Shown here one piece after another: positions 42,155-51,507 of a stretch of 64,000 nt of DNA. The notes under the pieces are model-generated. The model was not told the origin of the DNA. It did no database searches and worked only from the letters and a program-made list of their open reading frames with translations. This DNA comes from Bacillota bacterium. Its GTDB lineage: Bacteria > Bacillota > Clostridia > Lachnospirales > Lachnospiraceae. Every line of letters begins with the position of its first letter. Within the stretch, counting starts at the first letter, position 1. Location of the stretch: contig JAEWHR010000116.1 in the NCBI GenBank assembly GCA_023387655.1, positions 1-64,000 on the forward strand, in the 5' to 3' direction. A program made the translations under genes and the position numbers.

Positions 42155-44173
42155 ATGAATAAGAAAAAAATATTTATAATCATTGGAATCTTAATGACAC
42201 TTACTGTTTATTGCAATTATTACAATAACGAAATAAAAGCCCTAGGGGCTTTATCAGTAGAAAACATTTCTGTCTATACATTTGAGAGTGAGGATACTAT
42301 AACTCTTCATAGTATTTCTTTTGAAAAAGATAACAAAACTTTGTTAGAAAAATTTAAAAAGGTTAAGCATATTAAAATTGACTTGAAAGAATCAAATCTT
42401 GATTTGGATCGCTTAACTTTTTTCCCTAATGCAATAAGTATTTCCGTTCCGGAAAATATTACTACAATTTCTTTTTGGTACACGGATAATCTACCAAATC
42501 TAAAAGAAATTATAGTTGATGAAAAAAACTCAGCATACTCAAGTATTGATGGTGCTTTATATAATAAGTCAAAGGATAGATTAATTCTTTATCCTTACAA
42601 TGGGAAGAAAGATGCTGTTGTAGAAGTTGGTACTAAAATAATAGGGGCGAATGCATTTAAAAATATTCCAATCAATTCAGTTATTATTCCTGAGGGTGTA
42701 ATTTTGATAGAAAGATATGCGTTTTCTAAAACTAATTTAACTGAAATATCACTACCAGCAAGTTTTAGAACTTTTGAATATGATGTTTTCGAGAATACAC
42801 CTCTTACGAAAGTGATAATATCTGAGAAAAATAAAAGCTTAACATCAATCGATGGTATAGTTTACAGAAAAGACAAAAGTTATCTTTATTATTGGCCAGA
42901 AGAAAAGTTTGTGGAATCTCTTGATTTACCACAGGAGTTAACTTATCTTAATTGCAGCATGATTAAGCATTTTGATAAAGTGAAGCAAATAACAATCCCT
43001 GACTCGCTTACAGCCATTATTGGGACAGCTGAGAATCGAATTGAACAAATTTATGTGAATAAACAAAATCCTTATTTAAAACTGTATGACGGAGTATTAT
43101 ACTCCAAAGACTACAAAAAGATAAGACTATATCCAAATCAAAACAAAGATACGGATATCACAATACATAATAACTTAGAAGTATTACCAATGGATTTATT
43201 CTATTTAGAAAATTCAACAACAGTATTAACATTACCTAAAAATCTCAAGATGTTGAAAGGAATTCAAAACCCAAATTATCGTGTTCTATTAAGTGGATTC
43301 GAAAACCTCTCGGAACTAAAGATTAATGGGGATAATAAATTGTTTGTGATAGAAAATGGTATTTTATATAACAAGGAAAAAACTCATATTCTTTGGTATC
43401 CAATTGATTTGCCAGGGAAAGAATTTAAGATTCCAGACACAGTGACGTTGGTAGATAATGACCAATTAGTAAAGCAAAATCATCTTGAAAAACTTGTAGT
43501 ACCAGATAATTGCATGCTTTATGATTTGGCTCCTTTTAATCAAGAAGATTATGGGGTATTTGCAATGCCAGCAGGTAGAGACTGTACTAAGTTAAAAGAG
43601 TTTGTTGTTTCAATAAGAAATCCTTATTATACTGCGGTAGATGGTGTACTATTATCAAAGGATAAGACAAGATTACTGGTGTATCCAACGGAAAAAACAG
43701 ATTTAGTATATCAAATCCCAAAGACAGTTGAAATCGTAGTATTTGGGAATGAAAATCACTTCTTACAAACTCTAAAAATCCCAGCAAGTGTATCAAAGTT
43801 TGGGGTTTTAGGTTATGTGGATGGTGATAATTATTATTATGGAGATGCTTTGCTTCATTTTAGTGCTTTAAAAGAAATTGAAGCTGTCCCGTCTAATAGT
43901 CAGCAATATACCTCAATTGATGGGGTTTTATATATTGACTATATTACGTCAAAGACGCTGATTGCATATCCAGTTGGAAAAACGAATTCTAGTTTTTATT
44001 TACCGAAGGATGTTGATGTAATTGAAGATCAAAGATTTTTTGATAATAATCCTTATTTAAAAAATATTTATATCGATAGTAGTAGTCAATACAATCAGCT
44101 TAAAGATGGAGACTTATGGTTTGGTCAATGGCGGTCCATACATTTTGACAATATTACATTACATAACTATTAA
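42155..44173 (+). CDS. Secreted BspA-type leucine-rich repeat protein (first of a pair)
   Basis: The 672-residue protein has an N-terminal hydrophobic signal or anchor (KKIFIIIGILMTLTVYC). LRR_5/BspA-type segments (IPEGVILIERYAFSKTNLTEISLPAS) alternate with six beta-hairpin modules of the form DGVLYxKDxxxLxxYPxxK, starting near residues 132, 235, 315, 405, 505 and 588. No sorting signal or catalytic motif is seen. BspA-like repeats bind host or surface ligands in other bacteria; here an environmental binding role is inferred. TGAGGAGGGC precedes the ATG. A homologous gene follows 21 bases after its stop. Confidence 0.85.
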   Translation: MNKKKIFIIIGILMTLTVYCNYYNNEIKALGALSVENISVYTFESEDTITLHSISFEKDNKTLLEKFKKVKHIKIDLKESNLDLDRLTFFPNAISISVPENITTISFWYTDNLPNLKEIIVDEKNSAYSSIDGALYNKSKDRLILYPYNGKKDAVVEVGTKIIGANAFKNIPINSVIIPEGVILIERYAFSKTNLTEISLPASFRTFEYDVFENTPLTKVIISEKNKSLTSIDGIVYRKDKSYLYYWPEEKFVESLDLPQELTYLNCSMIKHFDKVKQITIPDSLTAIIGTAENRIEQIYVNKQNPYLKLYDGVLYSKDYKKIRLYPNQNKDTDITIHNNLEVLPMDLFYLENSTTVLTLPKNLKMLKGIQNPNYRVLLSGFENLSELKINGDNKLFVIENGILYNKEKTHILWYPIDLPGKEFKIPDTVTLVDNDQLVKQNHLEKLVVPDNCMLYDLAPFNQEDYGVFAMPAGRDCTKLKEFVVSIRNPYYTAVDGVLLSKDKTRLLVYPTEKTDLVYQIPKTVEIVVFGNENHFLQTLKIPASVSKFGVLGYVDGDNYYYGDALLHFSALKEIEAVPSNSQQYTSIDGVLYIDYITSKTLIAYPVGKTNSSFYLPKDVDVIEDQRFFDNNPYLKNIYIDSSSQYNQLKDGDLWFGQWRSIHFDNITLHNY

Positions 44174-44194
44174 AGTTTATTTGGAGGTCCTGAT

Positions 44195-46390
44195 ATGAAA
44201 AAACTAAAAAGTATCCTTGTAATTTTATCCGTTACTCTTATGTTTTTTCTCTCATCGAACGATGTTTTAGCAAAAGGAGAAGGAATAGAGAAGGAACAGT
44301 ATATTTGGGGAAATAAAAGCAATTACAATGGGGAAGAAACCATCATTATCTCTGAGAATGTAGACTTGTCCACTTTCGAAGGCACAGAGAATTACCCTAA
44401 AGTTAAGAAAATTATATTGGAAGAAGGAATAGAAAACTTAGGAAGGTTTGTTTTCTTTCCGTTTCCAAATGTCAAAGAAATAGTATTTCCATCTACGTTA
44501 GAAGACATTGGGAAAGCATTTCATACCATTTTAGAAGATGATAAATTAGATGAGAGCTATTTCTTATCCAAATTAGAAAGCATTGATGTTAACAAAGATA
44601 ATCCTTATTACTTATCCATGGATGGTGTGTTATATAGTAAAGATCAAACATGTTTACTTCATTATCCTTCTTCAAAAAAAGACAAAAATTATGTTATGCC
44701 AGAGTTTGTGACTACTTTAGAAAAGCAAGCTTTTGGTTACAATCTAAACCTTGAGAAAATAGTGTTTGGAACTCGATTTCTACTTGGAGATTATCCTTTT
44801 TCCTATTACGGAAATCTTCCGAATCTACAAGCCTTTGATGCCTCGAAAGATAACATTTATTATACAGCGGTAGGGGGAGTTTGGTTTAATAATGATAAAA
44901 CAATCTTAATGGCCTATCCACAGGGGAAAAAGCAGAAACGTTACATAATACCATCAACTGTTAAGGATATAAAAAATGATAGTTTTAAGTATGCATTAAT
45001 TGATACTTTGGTTCTTCCTTCTGGATTAATGGCATTTTATGAAGTGAATTTTTCTGAACCTATTAATCCTTCATTTCTAGGAGATTTCATTAGTAATTAT
45101 GAAATTACTAATAATCCCAATTATGAAACAGTAGATGGAGTTCTCTATAATAAGGACAAAACTCAATTAATCGCATGGCCATCAAAGAAATCAGTCGAGC
45201 ACTTAAAGTTCCCTAGTACCTTAACTAGTCTAAATTTTAAGGAAAGTACGATACCAACTATTCAAAATGTAAAGATAATTACAATACCAAGAGATTTAAA
45301 AGTATTAAACACAGATATTTGGTATCCTCTAGAAGCACAAAAGAAAAATTATAACATAGTACGTTGGGATTCTTTGGAATCAATAGAGCTTGAAAAAGGT
45401 AATAAAAATTTCACACTTTATGATGGAATACTATATACGAAGAGTAAGATGAAGCTTGTTTTACTTCCTCCAAAATCCAAGAAAACCACCTTAACAATTC
45501 CAGAAAATTGCGAGCGTAGTAAATTCTATCGCAATTATTTACCTACAATGCCATCAGTCACTAAAATTATTATTACAGGGGATGGTTATAATTTCCCTTA
45601 TGAACTTTTTCCTAATCTAACTAACCTTGAGCTATCAAAAGGAAATAAAAAAGCAAAACTTGTTGATGGAGTCCTATACTCCAGTAGCCAAAAGACACTA
45701 ATATGGTATCCACAGAATAAGAAAGGAGCTAGTTTTACGATTCCTTCCTCAGTAACAGCACTTCGGAATGATACGTTAGAGATTCAGAATTATTTAGAAA
45801 CCATTATATTGCCAAAGAATCTAAATTTAACAGTTCGTAGTGATGGTACTTGGTTTTTAAATTGTAAAAAGCTAAAGCAGATAAAAGTAGCTTCTAATAA
45901 TCCCTATATGAAAGCAATTGATGGGGTTCTTTATGATAAGAAGAAGTCAACAATCTACTGCTATCCATCCGCTAAGACAACTAGCTCTTATACGATGCCA
46001 GATACTGTAATATATTTTTATTTGAGTGAAAATAATCACTATTTAAAATCTCTTCAGATTGGTAAAAACTTTGGATATTTCTACTATAGTGGTAAGAATA
46101 ATTTTTATCTAGAAGGTTTTACAAAACTAGAAAGTATCTCCGTAAAGAACAACATAAACGGATATATAAGCATTGGTGGAGTATTGTATAAAAAAGATTT
46201 AGATAGAATAAAGCTGAATGTATATCCTCAAGCGAAAAAAGATAAAAGTTTTGTTATAAGAGAAGATGTTTCAGATATTGATTGTAGAGATGTCTTGATG
46301 AATCATAAAAATTTAGAAAATATTACTTCGAAAAGTTCTGATATTCATGTTACTAAGGGGCATATATTTAACATCTATGAATTAAAATAG
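44195..46390 (+). CDS. Secreted BspA-type leucine-rich repeat protein (second of a pair)
   Basis: The 731-residue paralogue of the preceding protein has a cleavable signal peptide (MKKLKSILVILSVTLMFFLSS...VLA). Seven modules of the DGVLYxKDxxxLxxYPxxK type separate LRR-like stretches. Variants such as GGVWFNNDKTILMAYPQGKK are clearly related. The two genes probably arose by tandem duplication and then diverged considerably. GGAGGTCCTGAT precedes the ATG and a two-level terminator follows. Extracellular location is predicted; no wall anchor is visible. Confidence 0.85.
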   Translation: MKKLKSILVILSVTLMFFLSSNDVLAKGEGIEKEQYIWGNKSNYNGEETIIISENVDLSTFEGTENYPKVKKIILEEGIENLGRFVFFPFPNVKEIVFPSTLEDIGKAFHTILEDDKLDESYFLSKLESIDVNKDNPYYLSMDGVLYSKDQTCLLHYPSSKKDKNYVMPEFVTTLEKQAFGYNLNLEKIVFGTRFLLGDYPFSYYGNLPNLQAFDASKDNIYYTAVGGVWFNNDKTILMAYPQGKKQKRYIIPSTVKDIKNDSFKYALIDTLVLPSGLMAFYEVNFSEPINPSFLGDFISNYEITNNPNYETVDGVLYNKDKTQLIAWPSKKSVEHLKFPSTLTSLNFKESTIPTIQNVKIITIPRDLKVLNTDIWYPLEAQKKNYNIVRWDSLESIELEKGNKNFTLYDGILYTKSKMKLVLLPPKSKKTTLTIPENCERSKFYRNYLPTMPSVTKIIITGDGYNFPYELFPNLTNLELSKGNKKAKLVDGVLYSSSQKTLIWYPQNKKGASFTIPSSVTALRNDTLEIQNYLETIILPKNLNLTVRSDGTWFLNCKKLKQIKVASNNPYMKAIDGVLYDKKKSTIYCYPSAKTTSSYTMPDTVIYFYLSENNHYLKSLQIGKNFGYFYYSGKNNFYLEGFTKLESISVKNNINGYISIGGVLYKKDLDRIKLNVYPQAKKDKSFVIREDVSDIDCRDVLMNHKNLENITSKSSDIHVTKGHIFNIYELK

Positions 46391-46397
46391 TTAAAAC

Positions 46398-46487
46398 ATC
46401 AGGTACTTATATATAGTTGAACTGACCACCAAAAGTTAGATCTAAAAATCTAACGATTGGTGGTCACTTCAAGTGCCTGATATTTTT
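46398..46487 (+). terminator. Two-level hairpin terminator after the LRR pair
   Basis: An inner stem pairs GACCACCAAAAGTTAGAT with ATCTAACGATTGGTGGTC. An outer stem pairs ATCAGGTACTT (46398) with AAGTGCCTGAT (46471-46481), and TATTTTT follows. The double structure is unusually large. Confidence 0.85.
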
Positions 46488-46517
46488 CTGTCGCTAGTAT
46501 GAAAGTTGTTAAAATAG

Positions 46518-46640
46518 GTTTTATATTTTAGAAGGGTTCAGTGATGTAACTGTGATAATAAGTTTTATATTTTAGAAAGCTTCACTAATGTAACTGTGAT
46601 AAAGGTTTTATTTTTAGAAAGTTTCAATGATGTAAGTTCA
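46518..46640. repeat. Three ~43-bp tandem repeats
   Basis: The unit GTTTTATATTTTAGAA plus GGGTTCAGTGATGTAACTGT begins at about 46518, 46562 and 46604, with periods near 42-44 bases. The copies differ at a few positions and contain stops, so they are not coding. They fill the gap between the LRR terminator and the serpin gene. Confidence 0.7.
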
Positions 46641-46807
46641 ATATTTGTAATAATAGGAAAAAGGAACTAAATAAAATATCTGTCGTCTAATCTATATAGG
46701 TCTATAAAACTATGCATATCTGAAATATCTATAAAACAAATACTTAATTAATATGTAACCTATGAAAGAATGAGAACCATGGGAAGCGAATGGAAGGAGG
46801 ATTTTGC

Positions 46808-48079
46808 TTGAACGTAAATAAAAAGTACTATATTTCAAAAATAACATCTGTATTGATAGTAATAACTTTGATCATATCATTAACTGGATGTGCTATGAAA
46901 GTTCAAAGTGCTAATTTAATGGATGGGATAAAACCTGAAACCATAAGTAAGAAAACGTTGGATGATTTATTTGTTAATCAAACAGCAACTTTTTCAGTGG
47001 ATTTATTTAAGAAGTCAATCAAAGAAGGTGAAAATACACTCATATCACCACTGTCTGTATTATTAGCACTTGCGATGACTGCAAATGGTGCAGATTCCGC
47101 AACAAAAGAAGAGATGGAATTGTTATTAGCAGGTGGTAGTTCCATAGAGGAATTAAACGAGTATTTATATACTTATGTGAATCAGCTTCCGACAGAAAAA
47201 CACAGCAAATTAAACATTGCAAACTCTATTTGGTTTCGTGACGATGAAAACAGATTCACGGTAAGACAGGATTTTCTTCAAAAGAATGCAACTTATTACG
47301 GAGCAGCTGCATATAAATCAGCATTTGATAATACAACGATAAAAGATATCAATCTTTGGGTAAAAAATAATACGGATGGAATGATTGATGAGATTATTAA
47401 TCAAATTGATCAAGACACTATAATGTATCTGATCAATGCTGTCGTATTTGATGCAAGATGGAAGAATGTTTATAAGAAAAATGAGATCTTACCTGGTGAA
47501 TTCACGGCATGGGATGGTACCAAACGTGACGTTGAAATGATGATCTCAGATGAAAGTCTGTATATTGAAGATGAAAATGTTACAGGATTTATTAAAAGTT
47601 ATGAAAATGATCATTATAGTTTTGTAGCATTATTACCGAATGATGGTGTATCAATTGAGGAGTATATCACTTCTCTTACAGGAGAACATCTACTTTCTAT
47701 CCTAGAGAATGCCGAAACAGCATATGTGTTAGCGCAACTACCTAAATTTAAGTTTGAATATGAGCTTAAGATGAATGATGCTTTGATTGCTCTTGGTTTA
47801 GAGACTTCCTTTGATGCAAATAAAGCTGATTTTTCTAATTTGGGTAATTCTACAAGAGGCAACATCTACATTGGTGAAGTTCTTCATAAGTCATTTATTA
47901 GTGTAGATGAACTAGGAACAAAAGCTGGTGCAGTTACAAAAGTAGAAATGATGGAGGAATCTGCAATAATGGGTTATTCCGTAAAATTAGACCGACCTTT
48001 TCTATTTGCTATCATTGATAATAACACAAAGTTACCTATCTTTTTAGGTACTGTCATGGATATTGAAAAAGGGCTGTAA
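46808..48079 (+). CDS. Serpin, lipid-anchored
   Basis: This is a suicide protease inhibitor displayed on the cell surface. The frame opens at 46790, but the GGAAGGAGG there serves a TTG at 46808, giving 423 residues. Lipobox LTGC lies near residue 28. Serpin motifs include NTLISPLSVLLALAMTANGA, LNIANSIWF, LINAVVFDARW and the C-terminal DRPFLFAI. The reactive-centre hinge reads DELGTKAGAVTKVE; counting 17 residues from the hinge glutamate places the scissile bond near MMEE/SAIM. That would target a Glu- or Met-preferring protease. The hinge contains Lys at P13 and P7, so inhibitory loop insertion is plausible but not certain. Clostridial serpins are thought to protect cellulases or cells from proteases. 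Confidence 0.92.
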   Translation: MNVNKKYYISKITSVLIVITLIISLTGCAMKVQSANLMDGIKPETISKKTLDDLFVNQTATFSVDLFKKSIKEGENTLISPLSVLLALAMTANGADSATKEEMELLLAGGSSIEELNEYLYTYVNQLPTEKHSKLNIANSIWFRDDENRFTVRQDFLQKNATYYGAAAYKSAFDNTTIKDINLWVKNNTDGMIDEIINQIDQDTIMYLINAVVFDARWKNVYKKNEILPGEFTAWDGTKRDVEMMISDESLYIEDENVTGFIKSYENDHYSFVALLPNDGVSIEEYITSLTGEHLLSILENAETAYVLAQLPKFKFEYELKMNDALIALGLETSFDANKADFSNLGNSTRGNIYIGEVLHKSFISVDELGTKAGAVTKVEMMEESAIMGYSVKLDRPFLFAIIDNNTKLPIFLGTVMDIEKGL

Positions 48080-48132
48080 GCCCTTTTTTAATTAAAATCA
48101 GGTAATACTGATTAATAAAAAGGAGTTTCGTT

Positions 48133-48273
48133 ATGAACAGGGACGCAAAAAAATGTATTTGTAAAAGGACAAAATGCGAAAGACATGGGAAGTGCGAGGA
48201 ATGCATTAAGCACCATAATGAAAACAAAAACAAGGGATTACCATATTGTCAAAGAAAAACAAAAAAAGTATGA
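48133..48273 (+). CDS. Cysteine-rich small protein, putative zinc-binding
   Basis: The 46-residue product has six cysteines and three histidines in a regular pattern: KCICKRTKCERHGKCEECIKHH and later LPYCQRK. That suggests a zinc-binding knuckle. AAGGAGTTTCGTT gives a good binding site and a strong terminator begins within its last codons. I recall similar small C-x-C...C..HG.C..C...LP.C proteins in other Lachnospiraceae, without a function. Confidence 0.8.
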   Translation: MNRDAKKCICKRTKCERHGKCEECIKHHNENKNKGLPYCQRKTKKV

Positions 48274-48302
48274 ATTCACAAGATGAATTCATACTTTTTA
48301 TA
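48263..48302 (+). terminator. Intrinsic terminator of the cysteine-rich small protein gene
   Basis: AAAAAGTATGAATTCA pairs perfectly with TGAATTCATACTTTTT around a short loop. The ascending arm overlaps the stop codon. Confidence 0.9.
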
Positions 48303-48597
48303 GTTTAAATATTGATAATAATTGGTAAATATGATATCGTACTTTATAAGATAAGCATATTATATTTTGTTTATTCAAATCAAGTTAATACTCTAATGAT
48401 AAAATTTAAATTTAGTACAATTCTACGATTTTCTGAGAAAAATACCCTTTGATTGATTAAGAAAGAACTTAGGTAAAACAATATTGAAAGGTTAACAAGT
48501 AAAATACATAAGATATAGAGTTTGTGGATAAGAAACCAAATGATGTGTGAGTACATGAAACGATTTTTTCTCTAATTCTTATGAAAGGATTTTGATT
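48303..48597. other. Intergenic region without clear features
   Basis: About 295 AT-rich bases separate the small-protein terminator and the next gene. I see no hairpin, small gene or repeat beyond base composition. Confidence 0.35.
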
Positions 48598-49662
48598 ATG
48601 TCAAACAACCGATTTGTTACAATCAATACAACTACATGGAATAACAGTCCCTATGTTCCCAAAAGTAATGGGAGGATTATAACAGAAAAGAATTCTGATA
48701 ACATAACAACTGAGTACTGGTATGTGAACAGCAGAGGTGGTAAATGGTCAACTTTATTTTATAGCGGTGAAACAGCTCGAAAAGGGGAGATAATACAGTT
48801 TGCATTTTGGGCACATATTAATAAGAATTTTGGTACTACCTTTAAGGCTCAACTATTCCAAAGTGACTGGGAGAAGGCTACATCCTTTGAGTTTTCTAAT
48901 AACTCTCCTTACTTAATTAGAAAATATGGAAAGTATTATTTATTTTCATTCCCTTACATAGCAAGTGAAGATCATATCGTTAACTATACGTTATCCATGA
49001 ATGATTTTGAAGTAACTATATTTTCTGCCGGAGAAAATGATATGAATGAAGTAGATTTAGTGCCAACTGAAAAAGGTAAGATAGCAGTAGATAAGATTAA
49101 CGAAATAATGAAGGAAGAAAATGATGTCTGGGGTTGTTCCCCATATCAGATTATAAAGTGCTATAAACAAGATATACCTAAGACTAGATTTATAGGGATA
49201 AAATACGGTGACGAAGATAGAGTCAATGGCATGTTTGGTTGGCATTGGGGGCAATGGTTTGAAACAGATAAATTTAAAATAATTGAAAAAAAACTGACGA
49301 AAGAGTTTAAAAAGTTATATCCTGATGCTGAAGCCTACGTAGGTCTTATGCGATATAAGGAAGACGAACCTTTTCAGTATTGGATTGGTATCTTTCTTCC
49401 AGAAAACAGTGTTGTACCTGATGGATATTCTTATGTTGATTTTGATTTTAACAGTGTAGGGATTTGTTGGGTCAAAGGTCTAGAAGAAAATGTATATTGT
49501 TATGAGGATGAATGTTATATGCATTTAATTGAAAATGGAATGCAGGTACTTGAGGATAACAATGGTGCATGTTGGTTTTTCGAACGATATGGATGCCCTA
49601 GATTCACAACTCCGGATAAAGATGGTAAAGTAATTTTAGATATAGGGTATTTTGTAAAATAA
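48598..49662 (+). CDS. Hypothetical protein with GyrI-like effector-binding region
   Basis: The 354-residue protein lacks signal or membrane segments. Residues about 1-150 form an unrecognised beta-rich domain. From about 185 the sequence (FIGIKYGDEDR, EAYVGLMRYKEDEPFQYWIGIFLPEN, VPDGYSYVDFDF, GMQVLEDNNGACWFFERY) resembles the GyrI/AraC effector-binding fold that binds small ligands. AAAGGA precedes the ATG at 48598. The next gene starts 27 bases later and is probably co-transcribed. The family call for the second half is moderate. Confidence 0.55.
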   Translation: MSNNRFVTINTTTWNNSPYVPKSNGRIITEKNSDNITTEYWYVNSRGGKWSTLFYSGETARKGEIIQFAFWAHINKNFGTTFKAQLFQSDWEKATSFEFSNNSPYLIRKYGKYYLFSFPYIASEDHIVNYTLSMNDFEVTIFSAGENDMNEVDLVPTEKGKIAVDKINEIMKEENDVWGCSPYQIIKCYKQDIPKTRFIGIKYGDEDRVNGMFGWHWGQWFETDKFKIIEKKLTKEFKKLYPDAEAYVGLMRYKEDEPFQYWIGIFLPENSVVPDGYSYVDFDFNSVGICWVKGLEENVYCYEDECYMHLIENGMQVLEDNNGACWFFERYGCPRFTTPDKDGKVILDIGYFVK

Positions 49663-49689
49663 CGATTATATTTAGACGGAGGTGTTAAC

Positions 49690-50214
49690 TTGATATTAAA
49701 AATAATCTTAGTGTTGCTAACGTTATTTAGTTGGTTATTGTTATTAAACATAACAATATTCAATAAAAATGTAAAAAATAAGAATGGTATCACAGCAAAT
49801 ATAATTACATTAGGAGTAAAACTTTTAGCAGGGATCGCAGCTGTTGGTTTATTAATTACAACAGGTATATTATTCATTAACGAATCATTACTTCTAAAAA
49901 ATCAAGAGAAAGTAATCCAAGTGGATAAAAAAGGAGATAAACTTCTTCCGATTGGATCTGTTATTTTGCTAGAGGACAGTACGAAAGAAGTAATGATTAT
50001 CGGGTATTGTCAATATGAGCTTGGTACCAATGTACTATGGGATTATACTGGATGTCTATATCCAGAAGGATATTTGGGAAGTGATGAAACATTTCTTTTT
50101 AATTCAGATCAAATTAAAGAGATTAGTTTTCTTGGCATGGAATCTGTTGAACAACAAGAATTTGCAGAATATGCAAATAAAATATTAAAGGACGAGAGAG
50201 ATAAAATAAAGTAA
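49690..50214 (+). CDS. DUF4176 protein with two N-terminal membrane helices
   Basis: The 174-residue protein has two hydrophobic helices (about 2-22 and 38-64). A C-terminal domain follows: LPIGSVILLEDSTKEVMIIGYCQ, WDYTGCLYPEGYLG and FLFNSDQIKEISFLGM. This matches the DUF4176 pattern as I remember it, a family often found beside type VII secretion toxin loci. No such genes are seen here. The start is a TTG with GGAGGTG seven bases upstream. The paired preceding gene suggests an operon. Function unknown. Confidence 0.75.
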   Translation: MILKIILVLLTLFSWLLLLNITIFNKNVKNKNGITANIITLGVKLLAGIAAVGLLITTGILFINESLLLKNQEKVIQVDKKGDKLLPIGSVILLEDSTKEVMIIGYCQYELGTNVLWDYTGCLYPEGYLGSDETFLFNSDQIKEISFLGMESVEQQEFAEYANKILKDERDKIK

Positions 50215-50303
50215 AATTCTTATACACTATTAATAAGATAACACATGATAGAAGAATTGAGGATTTTATTTTTAAATTTAATATGGTCAATATAATATAG
50301 TGA

Positions 50304-50344
50304 TAAAAGCTCAGAGATGTTACTTATAAATCCTAGAGCTTTTA
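50304..50344 (+). terminator. Intrinsic terminator
   Basis: AAAAGCTC (50305-50312) pairs with GAGCTTTT around 50336-50343, with a weakly structured loop, followed by ATTCTTTT. It ends the DUF4176 transcript. Confidence 0.6.
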
Positions 50345-50536
50345 TTCTTTTATTTGCAAAACATTTCACTTAGAAAAGATTTATAATGTTCTCTAAAAAT
50401 TGAATGATATAGAAAAACGTTTCTTAGTTAGTATATCATTTTTATAAATAATATATTATTCTATACTGTGTGACACTGGAGAATATAGATTATGTGAGTA
50501 ATAGTCATAAAAGCAGAAGATAAGTGAGGTAGAAAG

Positions 50537-51052
50537 ATGGAACAAATCGATACTATGTATCCAGATAATAAAACAGAAATGTACAAATTATTACTGGCAC
50601 AATTAAAGTCTATGTTAGAAGGGGAAGAGGATGTCATTGCTAATCTAAGCAATAGCTCTGCGTTGCTAAATCAAGCATTGAAGGATATAAACTGGGTAGG
50701 ATTTTATCTAATGAAAAATGGAAGTTTGATTCTTGGCCCGTTTCAGGGTAAAATCGCTTGCATCCATATCCCAATTGGTAGAGGGGTTTGTGGAACTGCA
50801 GTAAAGGAAGGAAAGACACAGGTAGTGAAAGATGTCCATGAATTCCCAGGGCATATCGCATGTGATAGTGCTTCTAACTCAGAAATTGTGATTCCAATGA
50901 AGAAAAATGGAACGATTATTGGCGTGTTAGATATTGATAGTCCAAGATTTCATAGATTTGATGAGGTTGATCAAATGTATTTGGAGCAATTTATAACATT
51001 ATTAGTGGAAGGTTGTAAGTGGACGAATAGCATCCAATATGATTTTTGCTAA
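50537..51052 (+). CDS. Free methionine-(R)-sulfoxide reductase (GAF type)
   Basis: This enzyme reduces free L-methionine-R-sulfoxide, complementing the protein-directed MsrA. The 171-residue GAF-domain protein has the family's pattern: NWVGFYLMKNGSLILGPFQG, three cysteines in GKIACIHIP, GVCGTA and HIACD, then EIVIPM and GVLDIDS. These cysteines correspond to the catalytic and resolving residues of fRMsr. AGTGAGGTAGAAAG precedes the ATG. Single gene followed by a hairpin. Confidence 0.93.
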   Translation: MEQIDTMYPDNKTEMYKLLLAQLKSMLEGEEDVIANLSNSSALLNQALKDINWVGFYLMKNGSLILGPFQGKIACIHIPIGRGVCGTAVKEGKTQVVKDVHEFPGHIACDSASNSEIVIPMKKNGTIIGVLDIDSPRFHRFDEVDQMYLEQFITLLVEGCKWTNSIQYDFC

Positions 51053-51124
51053 TTTACATTTCGATATTCAATGTATATAGTGACATTTTTATGCATAGCG
51101 AATAAAAAAATCACAGGATACCGA

Positions 51125-51162
51125 ATGGATACCAATGATATTGTTACCTCATTGGTATCCAT
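51125..51162 (+). terminator. Inverted repeat after the fRMsr gene
   Basis: ATGGATACCAATGA (51125-51138) pairs perfectly with TCATTGGTATCCAT (51149-51162). The following CTTATAATTT is only weakly T-rich, so termination is probable but not certain. Confidence 0.7.
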
Positions 51163-51241
51163 CTTATAATTTAATTACTTCATAGTAATTCTTTTAGGAT
51201 ATCAAGATATAATAGTATAAAATGATAATGAAGGTTTATCT

Positions 51242-51397
51242 ATGAAGAAAAAAGTCATATTTATAACTGGAGTGTTGTTTATTCTTATGGCATTTATTAA
51301 TATTTTAATAAACTCCGATATTATTACTGTTGTTTTGTACTTTTTAGCAGGTATCTTATTTTTTAGATCCTATTATATAATTGAAGAAAACAAATGA
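51242..51397 (+). CDS. Small membrane protein, 51 residues
   Basis: The product has two short hydrophobic helices (VIFITGVLFILMAFINILI and VVLYFLAGILFF) around a polar turn, and a charged end (IIEENK). GAAGGTTTATCT precedes the ATG. It lies between the fRMsr hairpin and the ABC-F promoter. No family is recognised, but start context and topology support a real gene. Confidence 0.6.
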   Translation: MKKKVIFITGVLFILMAFINILINSDIITVVLYFLAGILFFRSYYIIEENK

Positions 51398-51472
51398 ATA
51401 ATAGGATTACAAGAAATTACTTAGTAGACCCAGTAATAGAGGATGTAAGAATTAAGAATATGGTATCTGGTC

Positions 51473-51501
51473 TTGATACCACTTGCATTTTGGTATATAA
51501 T
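51473..51501 (+). promoter_or_regulatory. SigmaA promoter of the ABC-F gene
   Basis: TTGATA (51473-51478) and TATAAT (51496-51501) are exactly 17 bases apart. The predicted start near 51508 gives a leader of about 430 bases before the ABC-F start codon. Confidence 0.65.
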
Positions 51502-51507
51502 AAATGA

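Noticed and set aside
49690..50214. DUF4176 gene as part of a type VII secretion toxin locus
   Set aside because: No LXG, WXG100 or EssC genes are nearby; the family link alone is not enough.
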